64,000 nt of DNA from Pseudomonas sp. QTF5 (GTDB taxonomy: Bacteria; Pseudomonadota; Gammaproteobacteria; Pseudomonadales; Pseudomonadaceae): contig NZ_AZRW02000009.1 in assembly GCF_000512695.2 (NCBI RefSeq), forward strand, positions 121,866 through 185,865, in the 5' to 3' direction. Position 1 is the first letter of the stretch; every line of letters starts with the position of its first letter. Below the pieces are notes generated by a model. That model worked only from the letters and a program-made list of their open reading frames with translations, did no database searches and was not told where the DNA came from. A program made the translations under genes and the position numbers. Shown one piece after another: positions 43,659-51,759 of the stretch.

Positions 43659-43717
43659 GCCGCTTCGCGCCCGAATGGGGGCAAGCCCCCTCACCACATT
43701 TGTTCGTGTGAGGCCGA

Positions 43718-44521
43718 TCAGTCCACGTGCGCCAAATCACCACGCAACGCTACGCTGGACACCACCAGCCCGGCACGGCACTGGAATTTCTCGGTGTCTT
43801 TGTACAGGTCGCGCTTGTCGACGCTGGCGATATTGATGACCGCGTTGGCATCGGCTTTTTTCGCCGCGTCCTGCAGGGTCGCCAAGGCCGATTGCAGGGC
43901 CCAGAAGCAGGCGTCCTGATCAGATTTGTTGGAACCGTTGGTCTTGCGGCTGCTGCTCACGGTGTCGAGTTTGCGCACCTGCTTGGGCAAGGTTTCGCCG
44001 GCCAGGTAGAACTTGACGCTGCCGTCCAGCAGGCCGGCGTCGGTTGCACGTTTTACGCCTTCGCGAAAACTCAGGTAGGTCGGTTCATCGGCGCCTTGCT
44101 TGATGATGCCCAGTTCGTTGACCTGCTCGATGGTTGGATCGAAGGACAGCTCTTTGAGCACGTTGTCACGTAGTTTGTTGACCCAGCGGTTGTAGTTGCC
44201 GTGGATCTTGCCGTCCTTGTAGTCCAGGCCGTAGCTGCTGCGGTAGTCGATTTCGAACGAGGTCGGGGTGAACGGGATATCGACTTCGGCGTGGTGCCGG
44301 CCACGCACGGTGATGGCGGCCTTGATCATGCCCGGACGTACCGATTGCACGACCCATTCGCGGTCATTCAGGGCGGTGACGATAGCGCGGCTCATCTGCG
44401 ATTGGGTGAAACCCAGGTCGGCGGAAAAGTCTTCCTTGGCGTTGTACACCGGCTTGCTGGTGCAGCCGCCCAGCACAAAGGCCAGGGCCAGCAAGGCGAC
44501 GATGCGGTGAAACTGAGTCAT
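43718..44521 (-). CDS. Lipoprotein at the distal end of the polyene operon
   Basis: Putative lipoprotein of 267 residues. A signal peptide with lipobox VLGGC precedes Cys about 20; I use the ATG at 44521, which has ggag 8 bases upstream, rather than the GTG at 44530. The mature part has repeated VKxxITVRGRHHAEVDIPF-like beta strands and a Lys/Asp-rich C-terminal half. I do not recognise an enzymatic motif. Proteins of this type close many aryl polyene clusters, so a role in envelope placement of the pigment is likely, by context only. Confidence 0.8.
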   Translation of the reverse strand: MTQFHRIVALLALAFVLGGCTSKPVYNAKEDFSADLGFTQSQMSRAIVTALNDREWVVQSVRPGMIKAAITVRGRHHAEVDIPFTPTSFEIDYRSSYGLDYKDGKIHGNYNRWVNKLRDNVLKELSFDPTIEQVNELGIIKQGADEPTYLSFREGVKRATDAGLLDGSVKFYLAGETLPKQVRKLDTVSSSRKTNGSNKSDQDACFWALQSALATLQDAAKKADANAVINIASVDKRDLYKDTEKFQCRAGLVVSSVALRGDLAHVD

Positions 44522-44547
44522 TCCCTTCACTCCATAAGTGGTTCAGG

Positions 44548-45774
44548 TCAGTGCCAGCGGCGGAAAATCAACGAGGTGTTGACCCCACCAAAAGCGAAAT
44601 TGTTGTTCATCACGTACTGGTTGCTCATCTGCCGGAATTCACCGCGCAGGTAATCGAGCTTGCCGCACTGTGGATCGATCTCATCGAGGTTGAAAGTGTG
44701 CACGTACTGGTCGCGGTTCATCATTTCGATGCTGAACCAGGACTCCAGCGCGCCGCAGGCTCCCAGGGTGTGACCGAGGAAACTCTTCTGTGAACTGATC
44801 GGCATGTGTTCGCCGAACAACGCGCTGGTAGCCAGTGTTTCGGCAATGTCGCCCTGTTCTGTAGCGGTGCCATGACCGTTCACATAGCCGATGGCCGAAG
44901 GCTGCAGTCCGGCGTCTTCCAGGGCGAGTTCCATGGCCCGGCGCATGGTGAGCTGCTCCGGGCGGGTGGCGTGCTGGCCGTCGGCGTTGCTGCCGAAACC
45001 GACGATCTCCGCGTGGATATGTGCGCCGCGTGCCAGGGCGTGTTCGAGCTCTTCGAGCACCAGCATGCCGCCGCCTTCACCGATCACCAGGCCATCGCGG
45101 CTAGTGTCGTAAGGGCGAGGGCTGGTTTGCGGGGCATCGTTTTTCAGGCTGGTGGCGTAGAGCGCATCGAACACCATGGCTTCGGTCGGGCACAGCTCTT
45201 CGGCGCCGCCGGCGAGCATCAGCGGCAGGCGGCCGAACTTGATCGACTCGTAGGCGTAACCGATGCCCTGGCTGCCGCTGGTGCAGGCGCTGGAGGTCGG
45301 GATCAGCCGGCCAGTAAGGCCGAAGAAGATGCTGACATTGGCCGCGGTGGTGTGCGGCATCATCCGCACGTAAGAGTTGGCGTTCAAGCCTTCGGCCACC
45401 GAGTTGAGCAGCATATTGCCGAACGCCTTGATCTCGTCGGTGCTGCCGGTGGACGAGCCGCAGGAAACGCCCATGCGCCCGTCCTTGATCGATTCGTCAC
45501 CCAGCAGCCCGGCGTCCGCCAAAGCCTGTTCAGCCGCGCCAACGGCCAGGCGCGAGACGCGGCCCATGCTGCGCAGTTGCTTGCGGGTCCAGTGGCTCGG
45601 CACCTTGAAGTCATCGATCGGTCCGGCCAGGCGGGTGTTGAGTTCAGTGAAACGATCCCACTCGTCCATGCGACGGATGCCGCTGCGATTGGCGGCGAAG
45701 TTGGCGGCGATGGTGTCCCAATCGCTGCCCAGTGAGGTGATGCCGGCCATGCCGGTGACGACGACGCGCTTCAT
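44548..45774 (-). CDS. Beta-ketoacyl-ACP synthase (FabF-like) of the polyene operon
   Basis: Condensing enzyme, 408 residues, with the full Cys-His-His triad: Cys164 in SSACTSGSQ, His in NGHGTATEQGD (about 303) and His in SFLGHTLGACGALE (about 339). It would extend the polyene chain with malonyl-ACP. The ATG at 45774 overlaps the ketoreductase stop by four bases; the upstream GTG is less likely. One of two complete ketosynthases in the operon. In characterised aryl polyene systems such a pair, or a pair with a chain-length factor, forms the elongating heterodimer. Confidence 0.92.
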   Translation of the reverse strand: MKRVVVTGMAGITSLGSDWDTIAANFAANRSGIRRMDEWDRFTELNTRLAGPIDDFKVPSHWTRKQLRSMGRVSRLAVGAAEQALADAGLLGDESIKDGRMGVSCGSSTGSTDEIKAFGNMLLNSVAEGLNANSYVRMMPHTTAANVSIFFGLTGRLIPTSSACTSGSQGIGYAYESIKFGRLPLMLAGGAEELCPTEAMVFDALYATSLKNDAPQTSPRPYDTSRDGLVIGEGGGMLVLEELEHALARGAHIHAEIVGFGSNADGQHATRPEQLTMRRAMELALEDAGLQPSAIGYVNGHGTATEQGDIAETLATSALFGEHMPISSQKSFLGHTLGACGALESWFSIEMMNRDQYVHTFNLDEIDPQCGKLDYLRGEFRQMSNQYVMNNNFAFGGVNTSLIFRRWH

Positions 45775-46502
45775 CAGCACAGGCCTCCGTTAACGGCCAG
45801 AACCTGCCGGGTGATGTACGACGCTTCCGCCGACATCAGGAAATTCACCGCACCGGCCACCTCTTCCGGGGTGCCCATGCGTTGTGCGGGGATCATTTTC
45901 ATCAGTTCTTCCACCGGCACGTTTTCATCGAGCATCGCCGTGTCGATCAGGCCGGGTGCGACACAGTTAACAGTGATTTTGCGCTTGCCCAGTTCGATCG
46001 CCAGCGCCTTGGCTGCGCCGATCAGACCGGCCTTGGACGCGCTGTAATTGACCTGGCCGCGATTGCCGATCAACCCGGACACCGAAGTAATGCAGACAAT
46101 TCGCCCGGCGGCGCGACGACGGATCATCGGCATCATCACCGGGTGCAGCACATTGTAGAAACCGTCGAGATTGGTGCGCATCACCAGATCCCAATCCTCC
46201 TCGCTCAGAGCTGGAAAAGCACCATCGCGGGTCAGGCCGGCGTTGAGCACCACGCCGTAATAAGCGCCGTGGGTTTCGACGTCGGCTTCAAGAATAGCTT
46301 TGCAACTGGCACGGTCGGATACGTCGAATTGCAGGATGCGCACGTTACGGCCCAAGGTTTCCACTTCGGCCTTTACCGCGATAGCGTCCGCCAGACCGCT
46401 GCGGCAATGCAGCACGATGTCATACCCGGCCCGGGCCAGACGCAACGCGATGGCGCGGCCGATACCACGGCTGGAGCCGGTGACCAGTACGGATTCAGTC
46501 AT
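45774..46502 (-). CDS. 3-oxoacyl-ACP reductase (FabG-like) of the polyene operon
   Basis: Short-chain dehydrogenase of 242 residues. NADP-binding TGSSRGIGRA (about 8-17), NAG in LNAGLTRDG, catalytic Ser in ITSVSG and Tyr/Lys in YSASKAG (about 150-156). It reduces the beta-keto group before dehydration. The ATG at 46502 overlaps the dehydratase gene by 8 bases. Both neighbours overlap, so expression is likely coupled. Confidence 0.93.
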   Translation of the reverse strand: MTESVLVTGSSRGIGRAIALRLARAGYDIVLHCRSGLADAIAVKAEVETLGRNVRILQFDVSDRASCKAILEADVETHGAYYGVVLNAGLTRDGAFPALSEEDWDLVMRTNLDGFYNVLHPVMMPMIRRRAAGRIVCITSVSGLIGNRGQVNYSASKAGLIGAAKALAIELGKRKITVNCVAPGLIDTAMLDENVPVEELMKMIPAQRMGTPEEVAGAVNFLMSAEASYITRQVLAVNGGLC

Positions 46503-46959
46503 CACTCGACTCCTGGGGTTCATGAAGATATTGCGCGGCCTGAGGCGGGCGAAACACGTTCAGCCGGGCGGTGGCGTGGATGCCGGGGGCAGTGAGGTGG
46601 CATTCGAACACACCCATGCCGTTATCGTCTTCCAGCGAGCGTATCCCATGGATGGTCAATTCGGTGCCGGCGGGGAAGTGTTCCACATTGCATTCGAATT
46701 TACGGGTGCCGAGCAGGAAACCCAGTTCCACCGCATTGCCTTTCTGGCGCGCATGACAGCCGGCATATGCGGCGACGCTCTGGGCCATCAGCTCGATGCC
46801 GACCCAGGCCGGCAGGCTGCCGTCGGGGCGATTGAACAGGCCGCCGGGTCTGACGGTGAGTCGGGTGTGAATCTGCTCGTCATCGAACGACAGGATTTGC
46901 TCGATGAGGATCATGTCGCCAGCATGCGGCAGCAGTTCGGCGAGCGGCCAGGCAATCAT
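46495..46959 (-). CDS. Hot-dog 3-hydroxyacyl-ACP dehydratase (ApeP-like)
   Basis: Single hot-dog domain protein, 154 residues, with His12 in LLPHAGDMILIEQI and an acidic residue in AWVGIELMAQSVAAYAG as candidate catalytic pair. In aryl polyene systems a dehydratase of this type works with a second hot-dog protein; here that partner would be the domain fused to the ligase (58455-60137). It forms the trans-2 double bond after each reduction. It overlaps the upstream ketosynthase by four bases. Confidence 0.87.
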   Translation of the reverse strand: MIAWPLAELLPHAGDMILIEQILSFDDEQIHTRLTVRPGGLFNRPDGSLPAWVGIELMAQSVAAYAGCHARQKGNAVELGFLLGTRKFECNVEHFPAGTELTIHGIRSLEDDNGMGVFECHLTAPGIHATARLNVFRPPQAAQYLHEPQESSDD

Positions 46960-48164
46960 GGGGCGTCTCCGATAATCAGGCTGACGTTATTGCCACCGAA
47001 GGCAAAGGAATTGCTCATCAGGTAGCGAGGTGCAATGGACGTCAGGTGGTCAGTCGGGGTCACCCAATGCAGGGCCGGTAATTCGGGGTCGGGCTGGCCG
47101 TCCCAGACGTGGGGCGGCAGGGCATGCTCGTGATTGTAAGCGTGGTTGTCCGCGCTCAGGCTCAACCAGCAGAATGCCGCTTCCAGGGCACCGGCAGCGC
47201 CGAGGGTATGGCCGGTCATCGGTTTGGTCGATGAACAGGGCACGCCTTGCGGGAACAGCGTCGTCACGGCCAGGCTTTCCATGGCGTCGTTGTGTTGGGT
47301 GGCGGTGCCATGCAGGTTCAGATAACCGATCTGCTGCGGTTGCAGGCCTGCGCGACTCAAGGCTTTGCGCATCGCTTGCAGGGCGCCACGGCCGGTCGGT
47401 TCCGGCGCGGAAATATGGTGCGCATCAGAGCTGGCGCCGCTGCCGAGCAGGGCAATCGGTTGGCTGTTGCCGACGTTTTTGCTCATCAGAAACAGCACCG
47501 CCGCTTCGCCGATATTGATGCCGTTGCGGTTCGCCGAAAACGGGTTGCAGCGCTGTTCGGACACCGCTTCCAGAGCCGAGAAACCGTTGAGGGTCAGCTT
47601 GCACAAACTGTCGACACCGCCGCACAACACGGCGTCGCACAGGCCCAGGTCGAGCAGTCGTTGGGCGCTCATCAACGCGCGGGCGCTGGAGGTGCAGGCG
47701 GTGGAAATCACATAGGCCGGGCCGCTCAATTGCAGCCAGTCGGCGAGAAACGTCGCCGGCGCGCCGAGTTCCTGTTGCTGATAGTCATAATCGGCAGGGA
47801 ACTGATGCTCACGGATGTAATGGGCCAGACCGCTGCTGGCCTCGTGAATGCCCGAGGTGCTGGTGCCCAGGATGACGCCGATACGGTCGCGGCCGTAGGT
47901 CTGGATCGCTTGCTCGATGTCTTCGCGAATTTGCAGCGCCGCCTCCAGCAGCAGTTGATTGTTGCGACTGCTTTGATGCGCCAGCTCAGCCGGAATCGGC
48001 GCCAGCTCACCGCGCACCGCCGCGACCGGCAGCGTGCGTTCCCCCACCCAGCCGGCCTCGCTGCGCATGCCCGAGCAATCGCCGGCAAACAGGTTGCGGG
48101 CGACTTCCTGCTTGTCGCGGCCCAGTGCGCAAATCACCCCGAGGGCGTTCAGATAAGCCGTCAT
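46956..48164 (-). CDS. Second beta-ketoacyl-ACP synthase of the polyene operon
   Basis: Condensing enzyme of 402 residues, more divergent from FabF than the other. The triad is complete: Cys157 in ISTACTSSARAL, His in LNLHGTATQHND (about 288) and His in PMTGHTLGAAGALE (about 322). It may initiate the chain by condensing the aryl starter or pair with the chain-length-factor-like protein. Its ATG overlaps the DUF3261 lipoprotein gene by four bases. Confidence 0.92.
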   Translation of the reverse strand: MTAYLNALGVICALGRDKQEVARNLFAGDCSGMRSEAGWVGERTLPVAAVRGELAPIPAELAHQSSRNNQLLLEAALQIREDIEQAIQTYGRDRIGVILGTSTSGIHEASSGLAHYIREHQFPADYDYQQQELGAPATFLADWLQLSGPAYVISTACTSSARALMSAQRLLDLGLCDAVLCGGVDSLCKLTLNGFSALEAVSEQRCNPFSANRNGINIGEAAVLFLMSKNVGNSQPIALLGSGASSDAHHISAPEPTGRGALQAMRKALSRAGLQPQQIGYLNLHGTATQHNDAMESLAVTTLFPQGVPCSSTKPMTGHTLGAAGALEAAFCWLSLSADNHAYNHEHALPPHVWDGQPDPELPALHWVTPTDHLTSIAPRYLMSNSFAFGGNNVSLIIGDAP

Positions 48165-48643
48165 GGCGTGTGTTCGCCTAACGGAGTGACACGATAGTTC
48201 GGGCCTTGGGACACGTTCAATTCAAAGCTCAATGGTTGTGAATAGCGGATGTTCCAGCGCGATGGCAAGGACCGTTGCCCGCCATGCTGGAGGGCAGCGG
48301 GATAGTTGCCATGTAATTCGCCCGCTGGGGTCAATGCAAACAACAAGGCCGCGAACAATTCCCGGGCTTCCGGATTAGGCGGCAGCAGGCCGTCGGCCTG
48401 CCACTGACCATCGATCAGTTTCTGCCGTGCCACGGGAATCCCCAAAGGGTCCATCATTGACCAGCGAATACCCGGACCTTCACGCTGGATCACCAGCAGC
48501 CAGTCCTGACGCTGCTCGGCCATCTGCCGTTCGACATGCAGTTGCAGCGGCAACGCCAGGTTTGGGGTTCGCTCGGGCAGCGGTGCCTGGCTGGCGCAAG
48601 CGCTCAGCAACAGGACACAACCCAGAAGCAGGAAACGAATCAT
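48161..48643 (-). CDS. DUF3261 lipoprotein of the polyene operon
   Basis: Outer-membrane-type lipoprotein of 160 residues. Signal peptide MIRFLLLGCVLLLSAC with Cys about 16; the rest has LolB-like beta strands (PGIRWSMMDPLGIPVARQKLIDG). The DUF3261 family is a constant member of aryl polyene clusters, where it is thought to help carry or anchor the pigment. The start at 48643 overlaps the methyltransferase stop by four bases. Confidence 0.88.
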   Translation of the reverse strand: MIRFLLLGCVLLLSACASQAPLPERTPNLALPLQLHVERQMAEQRQDWLLVIQREGPGIRWSMMDPLGIPVARQKLIDGQWQADGLLPPNPEARELFAALLFALTPAGELHGNYPAALQHGGQRSLPSRWNIRYSQPLSFELNVSQGPNYRVTPLGEHTP

Positions 48644-49368
48644 CAGGCACACCCTTCAAGGGGCTTGCGCGCGACTACATTGACCAGGGTTTCTTCCCGT
48701 TGGCCAAAGGGTTTTGGCTGGCGCAGGCCAAAGCGTTCGAGCAGGCCGAAATCCTTGGCGCGACTCCACCACAAGTAAGGGTAAGACACGTTCTGCGGGC
48801 CGAATTCAAAACCCTGCCGACGAATCATGTCCAGGTAGCCGGCGGCGCTCTTCTGCACGTGCATCGGATGGCGGAACAGCCAGCGAATCACCCACGTATC
48901 AATGTAAGCCTCGGTGGACTCGGCGAACAGCAAATAGCCGCCCGGCTTGAGCACCCGATAGAACTCGGCCAGGGCCTGATCCTGCTCGACAAGGTGATGG
49001 AAAGTCTGGTGACAGAACAGCAGATCGACGCTGGCGTCCGGCACTTTGATGCTCGCGCAGTCACTGCCGACCAGCTCTACATCCATGCCCTGGCGAGCCG
49101 CTTCTTCGCCGCTCAGGTTCAGGCTGTGAGGGTCGGCGTCCAGCCCGATCAGGCGCCGAGGCGCGAAGGTCTGGCGCAGGTACTGGAACGACTTGCCCTG
49201 GCCGCAACCGGCATCCAGCAATACCGGGTTGTCGGGCAATGGGGCGCTGAACAGGTTGCGCAAATCATTGATCGCCACTCGCAATACATGGTGCTGCCAG
49301 GTGTGACTGCGCAGGAACCAGAAACCGAAACGGGTTTCTTCGACGTAGTTGTCGCTCAAGTAACTCAT
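48643..49368 (-). CDS. SAM-dependent methyltransferase of the polyene operon
   Basis: Class I methyltransferase of 241 residues. SAM motif LLDAGCGQGKSFQYL (about 49-63), acidic loop GLDADPHSL, and motif IV DLLFCHQTFHHL. It would methylate the aryl head group or its hydroxyl. Start at 49368 (MSYLSDNYVEETRFGFWF) overlaps the flavoprotein gene by four bases. The C-terminal part has an aromatic-rich stretch (SYPYLWWSRAKDFGLL) that may shape the substrate site. Confidence 0.9.
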   Translation of the reverse strand: MSYLSDNYVEETRFGFWFLRSHTWQHHVLRVAINDLRNLFSAPLPDNPVLLDAGCGQGKSFQYLRQTFAPRRLIGLDADPHSLNLSGEEAARQGMDVELVGSDCASIKVPDASVDLLFCHQTFHHLVEQDQALAEFYRVLKPGGYLLFAESTEAYIDTWVIRWLFRHPMHVQKSAAGYLDMIRRQGFEFGPQNVSYPYLWWSRAKDFGLLERFGLRQPKPFGQREETLVNVVARKPLEGCA

Positions 49369-50612
49369 GTCGGATCCTGTGCGCACAGGTCCGAAATCAT
49401 CCGCAGTCGACGTTTTGGTTCGCTGACAAATGGGTTGCGTTCATCCCAGGCGTAACCCGCGAGGATCGAGCTGATCATGCGGCGAATTTCCGCTGTGCCG
49501 CCCTGATAGAAAATCACATCCTGAAAGGTCCCGGCGTACCAGCCTTCGACGTAGCAACGGAAGGTGTCGACGCCGCGCTTGAGCGGTTCGGCGAACTCGG
49601 TCTGCCAGTCGACGCTTTCACCTTGCAGTTGGCGGTGCAGCACCCCGGCGGCCATGCTCGCCGAACGCATGGCGATGGTCACGCCGGAAGAGAACACCGG
49701 GTCGAGAAATTCCGCCGCATTGCCCAGCAGGGCGAAACCTTGGCCATGCAGGGTTTTGACGTTGGCCGAATAACCGCCGATGGTCCGCGCGGGCGTATCC
49801 CACACGGCGTTGTTCAGCACACCGGCCAGGCTTGGGGTTTCAGCGATGAAGCCGCGCAGGCAGTCGTCCAGATTCTCGGTGCGGCCTTCGAAGTGTTCGG
49901 CGGCCGCCACTACGCCCACCGAGCAACGGCCGTTGCTGAACGGGATGGTCCAGAACCAGATATCGCGCTGGGTCGGATGGGTGGTGATGAGGATTTTCTC
50001 CCGGTCGAAAGCCGGGCTGTCGATACAGTCTTCGACGTGGGTGAATACAGCCTGGCGCACCGGAAAATTCGACGGTGCTTCAAGGTCCAGCAAGCGCGGC
50101 AGCACGCGACCGTAGCCGCTGGCATCGAGCACGAAGTCGGCCTCGACACGGTATTGGCTACCGTCTTCGCGAAGCACATCGAGCTGCGGTTTCGGCAGGC
50201 TGAAATCGGCGCTGACAATGGCTTCGCCGTAACGGACATCGACACCTTGCAGCTCAGCCTGATCGGCCAGCAGCTTGTCGAAGTCGGCGCGCTGAACCTG
50301 GAACGTCGTCGGCTTGCCATTGGTGAATGTGTCGCCGAAATCGAAGGCGCTGTACTGATCGCCCCAAGCGAACGCTGCACCGTTTTTGCGCTGGAAACCA
50401 GCAGCATTTACCGCCTCGAGCATGCCGGCTTCTTCGACGAAATCCAGGCAGTGGGACAGCAGGCTTTCACCGATGGAAAACCGTGGGAAATGCTGGCGCT
50501 CGATCATCAGCACATCATGACCTTTACGCTTGAGCAGCGCGGCGGCGATGGCGCCCGAGGGGCCGGCACCGATCACCACCACCTGACGACGTTCCATTTC
50601 AACTGTTGGCAC
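49365..50612 (-). CDS. FAD-dependent halogenase-like oxidoreductase, GTG start
   Basis: Flavoprotein of 415 residues. FAD motif VVVIGAGPSGAIAAALLKRKG (GxGxxG at 15-20), then FPRFSIGESLL. Lys76 in GFQRKNGAAFAWG aligns with the conserved Lys of flavin-dependent halogenases, and WFWTIP (219-224) fits their WxWxIP motif. GNAAEFLDPVFSSGV is the second FAD block. Related geranylgeranyl-reductase-type proteins normally lack the Lys plus WxWxIP combination. It may halogenate the aryl head, as for brominated xanthomonadins, or act as an oxidase. The GTG at 50612 has aaggag upstream; the ATG five codons later has none. Confidence 0.85.
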   Translation of the reverse strand: MPTVEMERRQVVVIGAGPSGAIAAALLKRKGHDVLMIERQHFPRFSIGESLLSHCLDFVEEAGMLEAVNAAGFQRKNGAAFAWGDQYSAFDFGDTFTNGKPTTFQVQRADFDKLLADQAELQGVDVRYGEAIVSADFSLPKPQLDVLREDGSQYRVEADFVLDASGYGRVLPRLLDLEAPSNFPVRQAVFTHVEDCIDSPAFDREKILITTHPTQRDIWFWTIPFSNGRCSVGVVAAAEHFEGRTENLDDCLRGFIAETPSLAGVLNNAVWDTPARTIGGYSANVKTLHGQGFALLGNAAEFLDPVFSSGVTIAMRSASMAAGVLHRQLQGESVDWQTEFAEPLKRGVDTFRCYVEGWYAGTFQDVIFYQGGTAEIRRMISSILAGYAWDERNPFVSEPKRRLRMISDLCAQDPT

Positions 50613-51759
50613 GGGAGCTCCTTGCCGGGGCGGCGATATTCAAAGGGATTCGGTGCATGCCGGCGAGTGCCGGTAGCAGGGTTGCGATGAGGCCCATCAG
50701 CATCAGCGCGAAATACAGCGCCGGGCTGATGAGCTGTTGTTGCAGCAGCAGGTTGAGAAAGACGATCTCGCTCAAGCCGCGAATATTCAGTAAAAGGCTT
50801 TCCCGCCAGCGGCTGGCACCTTCAAACGAGGCGCCGGCCCAGCCGAGGCCGAGCCAGTTGCCCAACAGTTTGCTGACGATAGGCAGCAGCAAGAGCGCGG
50901 CCAGTTGCACGCCGCCGAGACTGTCGATGGCGCTGTGCACGTTGATCTGCACGATGCCGAACGTGAGGATCAGCGGGATGGCGATCCAGGTCTGCAGACG
51001 GCTCATCCACGCCGCCGGCAATGGCAGCATCAATGGCACCTTGAGCGCGGCCATGCACAGCAGATAGCCGATGCCGAAAATCAGCGCATTGAGTTTGAAG
51101 TGTTCGGCGACCACCAGCAGCGCGAAGAAGCAGCCGCTGTGCAGCAACGGTTGGCGCAACCCGAGCAGTCGCAGCAACAACGGCAGGCAGGCGCCGGCCA
51201 GCGGCAGCAAAAGGCTGCTCAGGTGCAGGCTGCCTTGGGCGAACGCGAACAGGGTCCAGCAGGTCAGGTCGATCAGGATCGCGGCCTGCACCAGGCGTCG
51301 GGTGGCAGCCGGCGGGTAGTTGATGTGTCGCAGGTACAGATACAAAACCGGAATTGCGGTGATGGCGAACAGCAGACCGACCGCCAGCGCACTGATCCAC
51401 GGCTGCGGCGGCAACAGCCAGACCGCAGTCGCCAGCCCGCAGGCAAACGGAATGCAGAAACTCGGCAAGGCGATTTTCAGGCTCTGGCGTTCCAGTCGCA
51501 GGTCGATCACATCGCTGAGGATGTGCCCCAGCAATAAGGCAAAGCTCAGGCTGTAGAGGTGCTTCAGCCAGTCCGGAGAGATCAGGTCGGCGCCGCTGAA
51601 GTGCCAGCCCGGTTCGATCCAGAAGTACATCAGCAACGGCAGGCCGAAGGTCGCCAGCAGCAACTGGCTGACGATCGGAATCAGACCGAAATGACGACCG
51701 ACACGGGTAGCCACGGCGAACAACACCAGGGCCATCGCCCAGAACACCGTGACCATCAT
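50599..51759 (-). CDS. Polytopic membrane protein resembling cation/proton antiporters
   Basis: Very hydrophobic protein of 386 residues with about 11-12 membrane helices. The layout resembles CPA2-type sodium/proton exchangers (FGLIPIVSQLLLATFGLPLL at the start; helices with charged residues in SDVIDLRLERQ and NIRGLSEIVFLNLLLQQ). Expected ion-site Asp pairs are not obvious, so transport activity is uncertain. The ATG at 51759 overlaps the MMPL gene by four bases. It could power or modulate export of the pigment. It is not one of the functions I know as constant in aryl polyene clusters. Confidence 0.75.
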   Translation of the reverse strand: MMVTVFWAMALVLFAVATRVGRHFGLIPIVSQLLLATFGLPLLMYFWIEPGWHFSGADLISPDWLKHLYSLSFALLLGHILSDVIDLRLERQSLKIALPSFCIPFACGLATAVWLLPPQPWISALAVGLLFAITAIPVLYLYLRHINYPPAATRRLVQAAILIDLTCWTLFAFAQGSLHLSSLLLPLAGACLPLLLRLLGLRQPLLHSGCFFALLVVAEHFKLNALIFGIGYLLCMAALKVPLMLPLPAAWMSRLQTWIAIPLILTFGIVQINVHSAIDSLGGVQLAALLLLPIVSKLLGNWLGLGWAGASFEGASRWRESLLLNIRGLSEIVFLNLLLQQQLISPALYFALMLMGLIATLLPALAGMHRIPLNIAAPARSSRANS

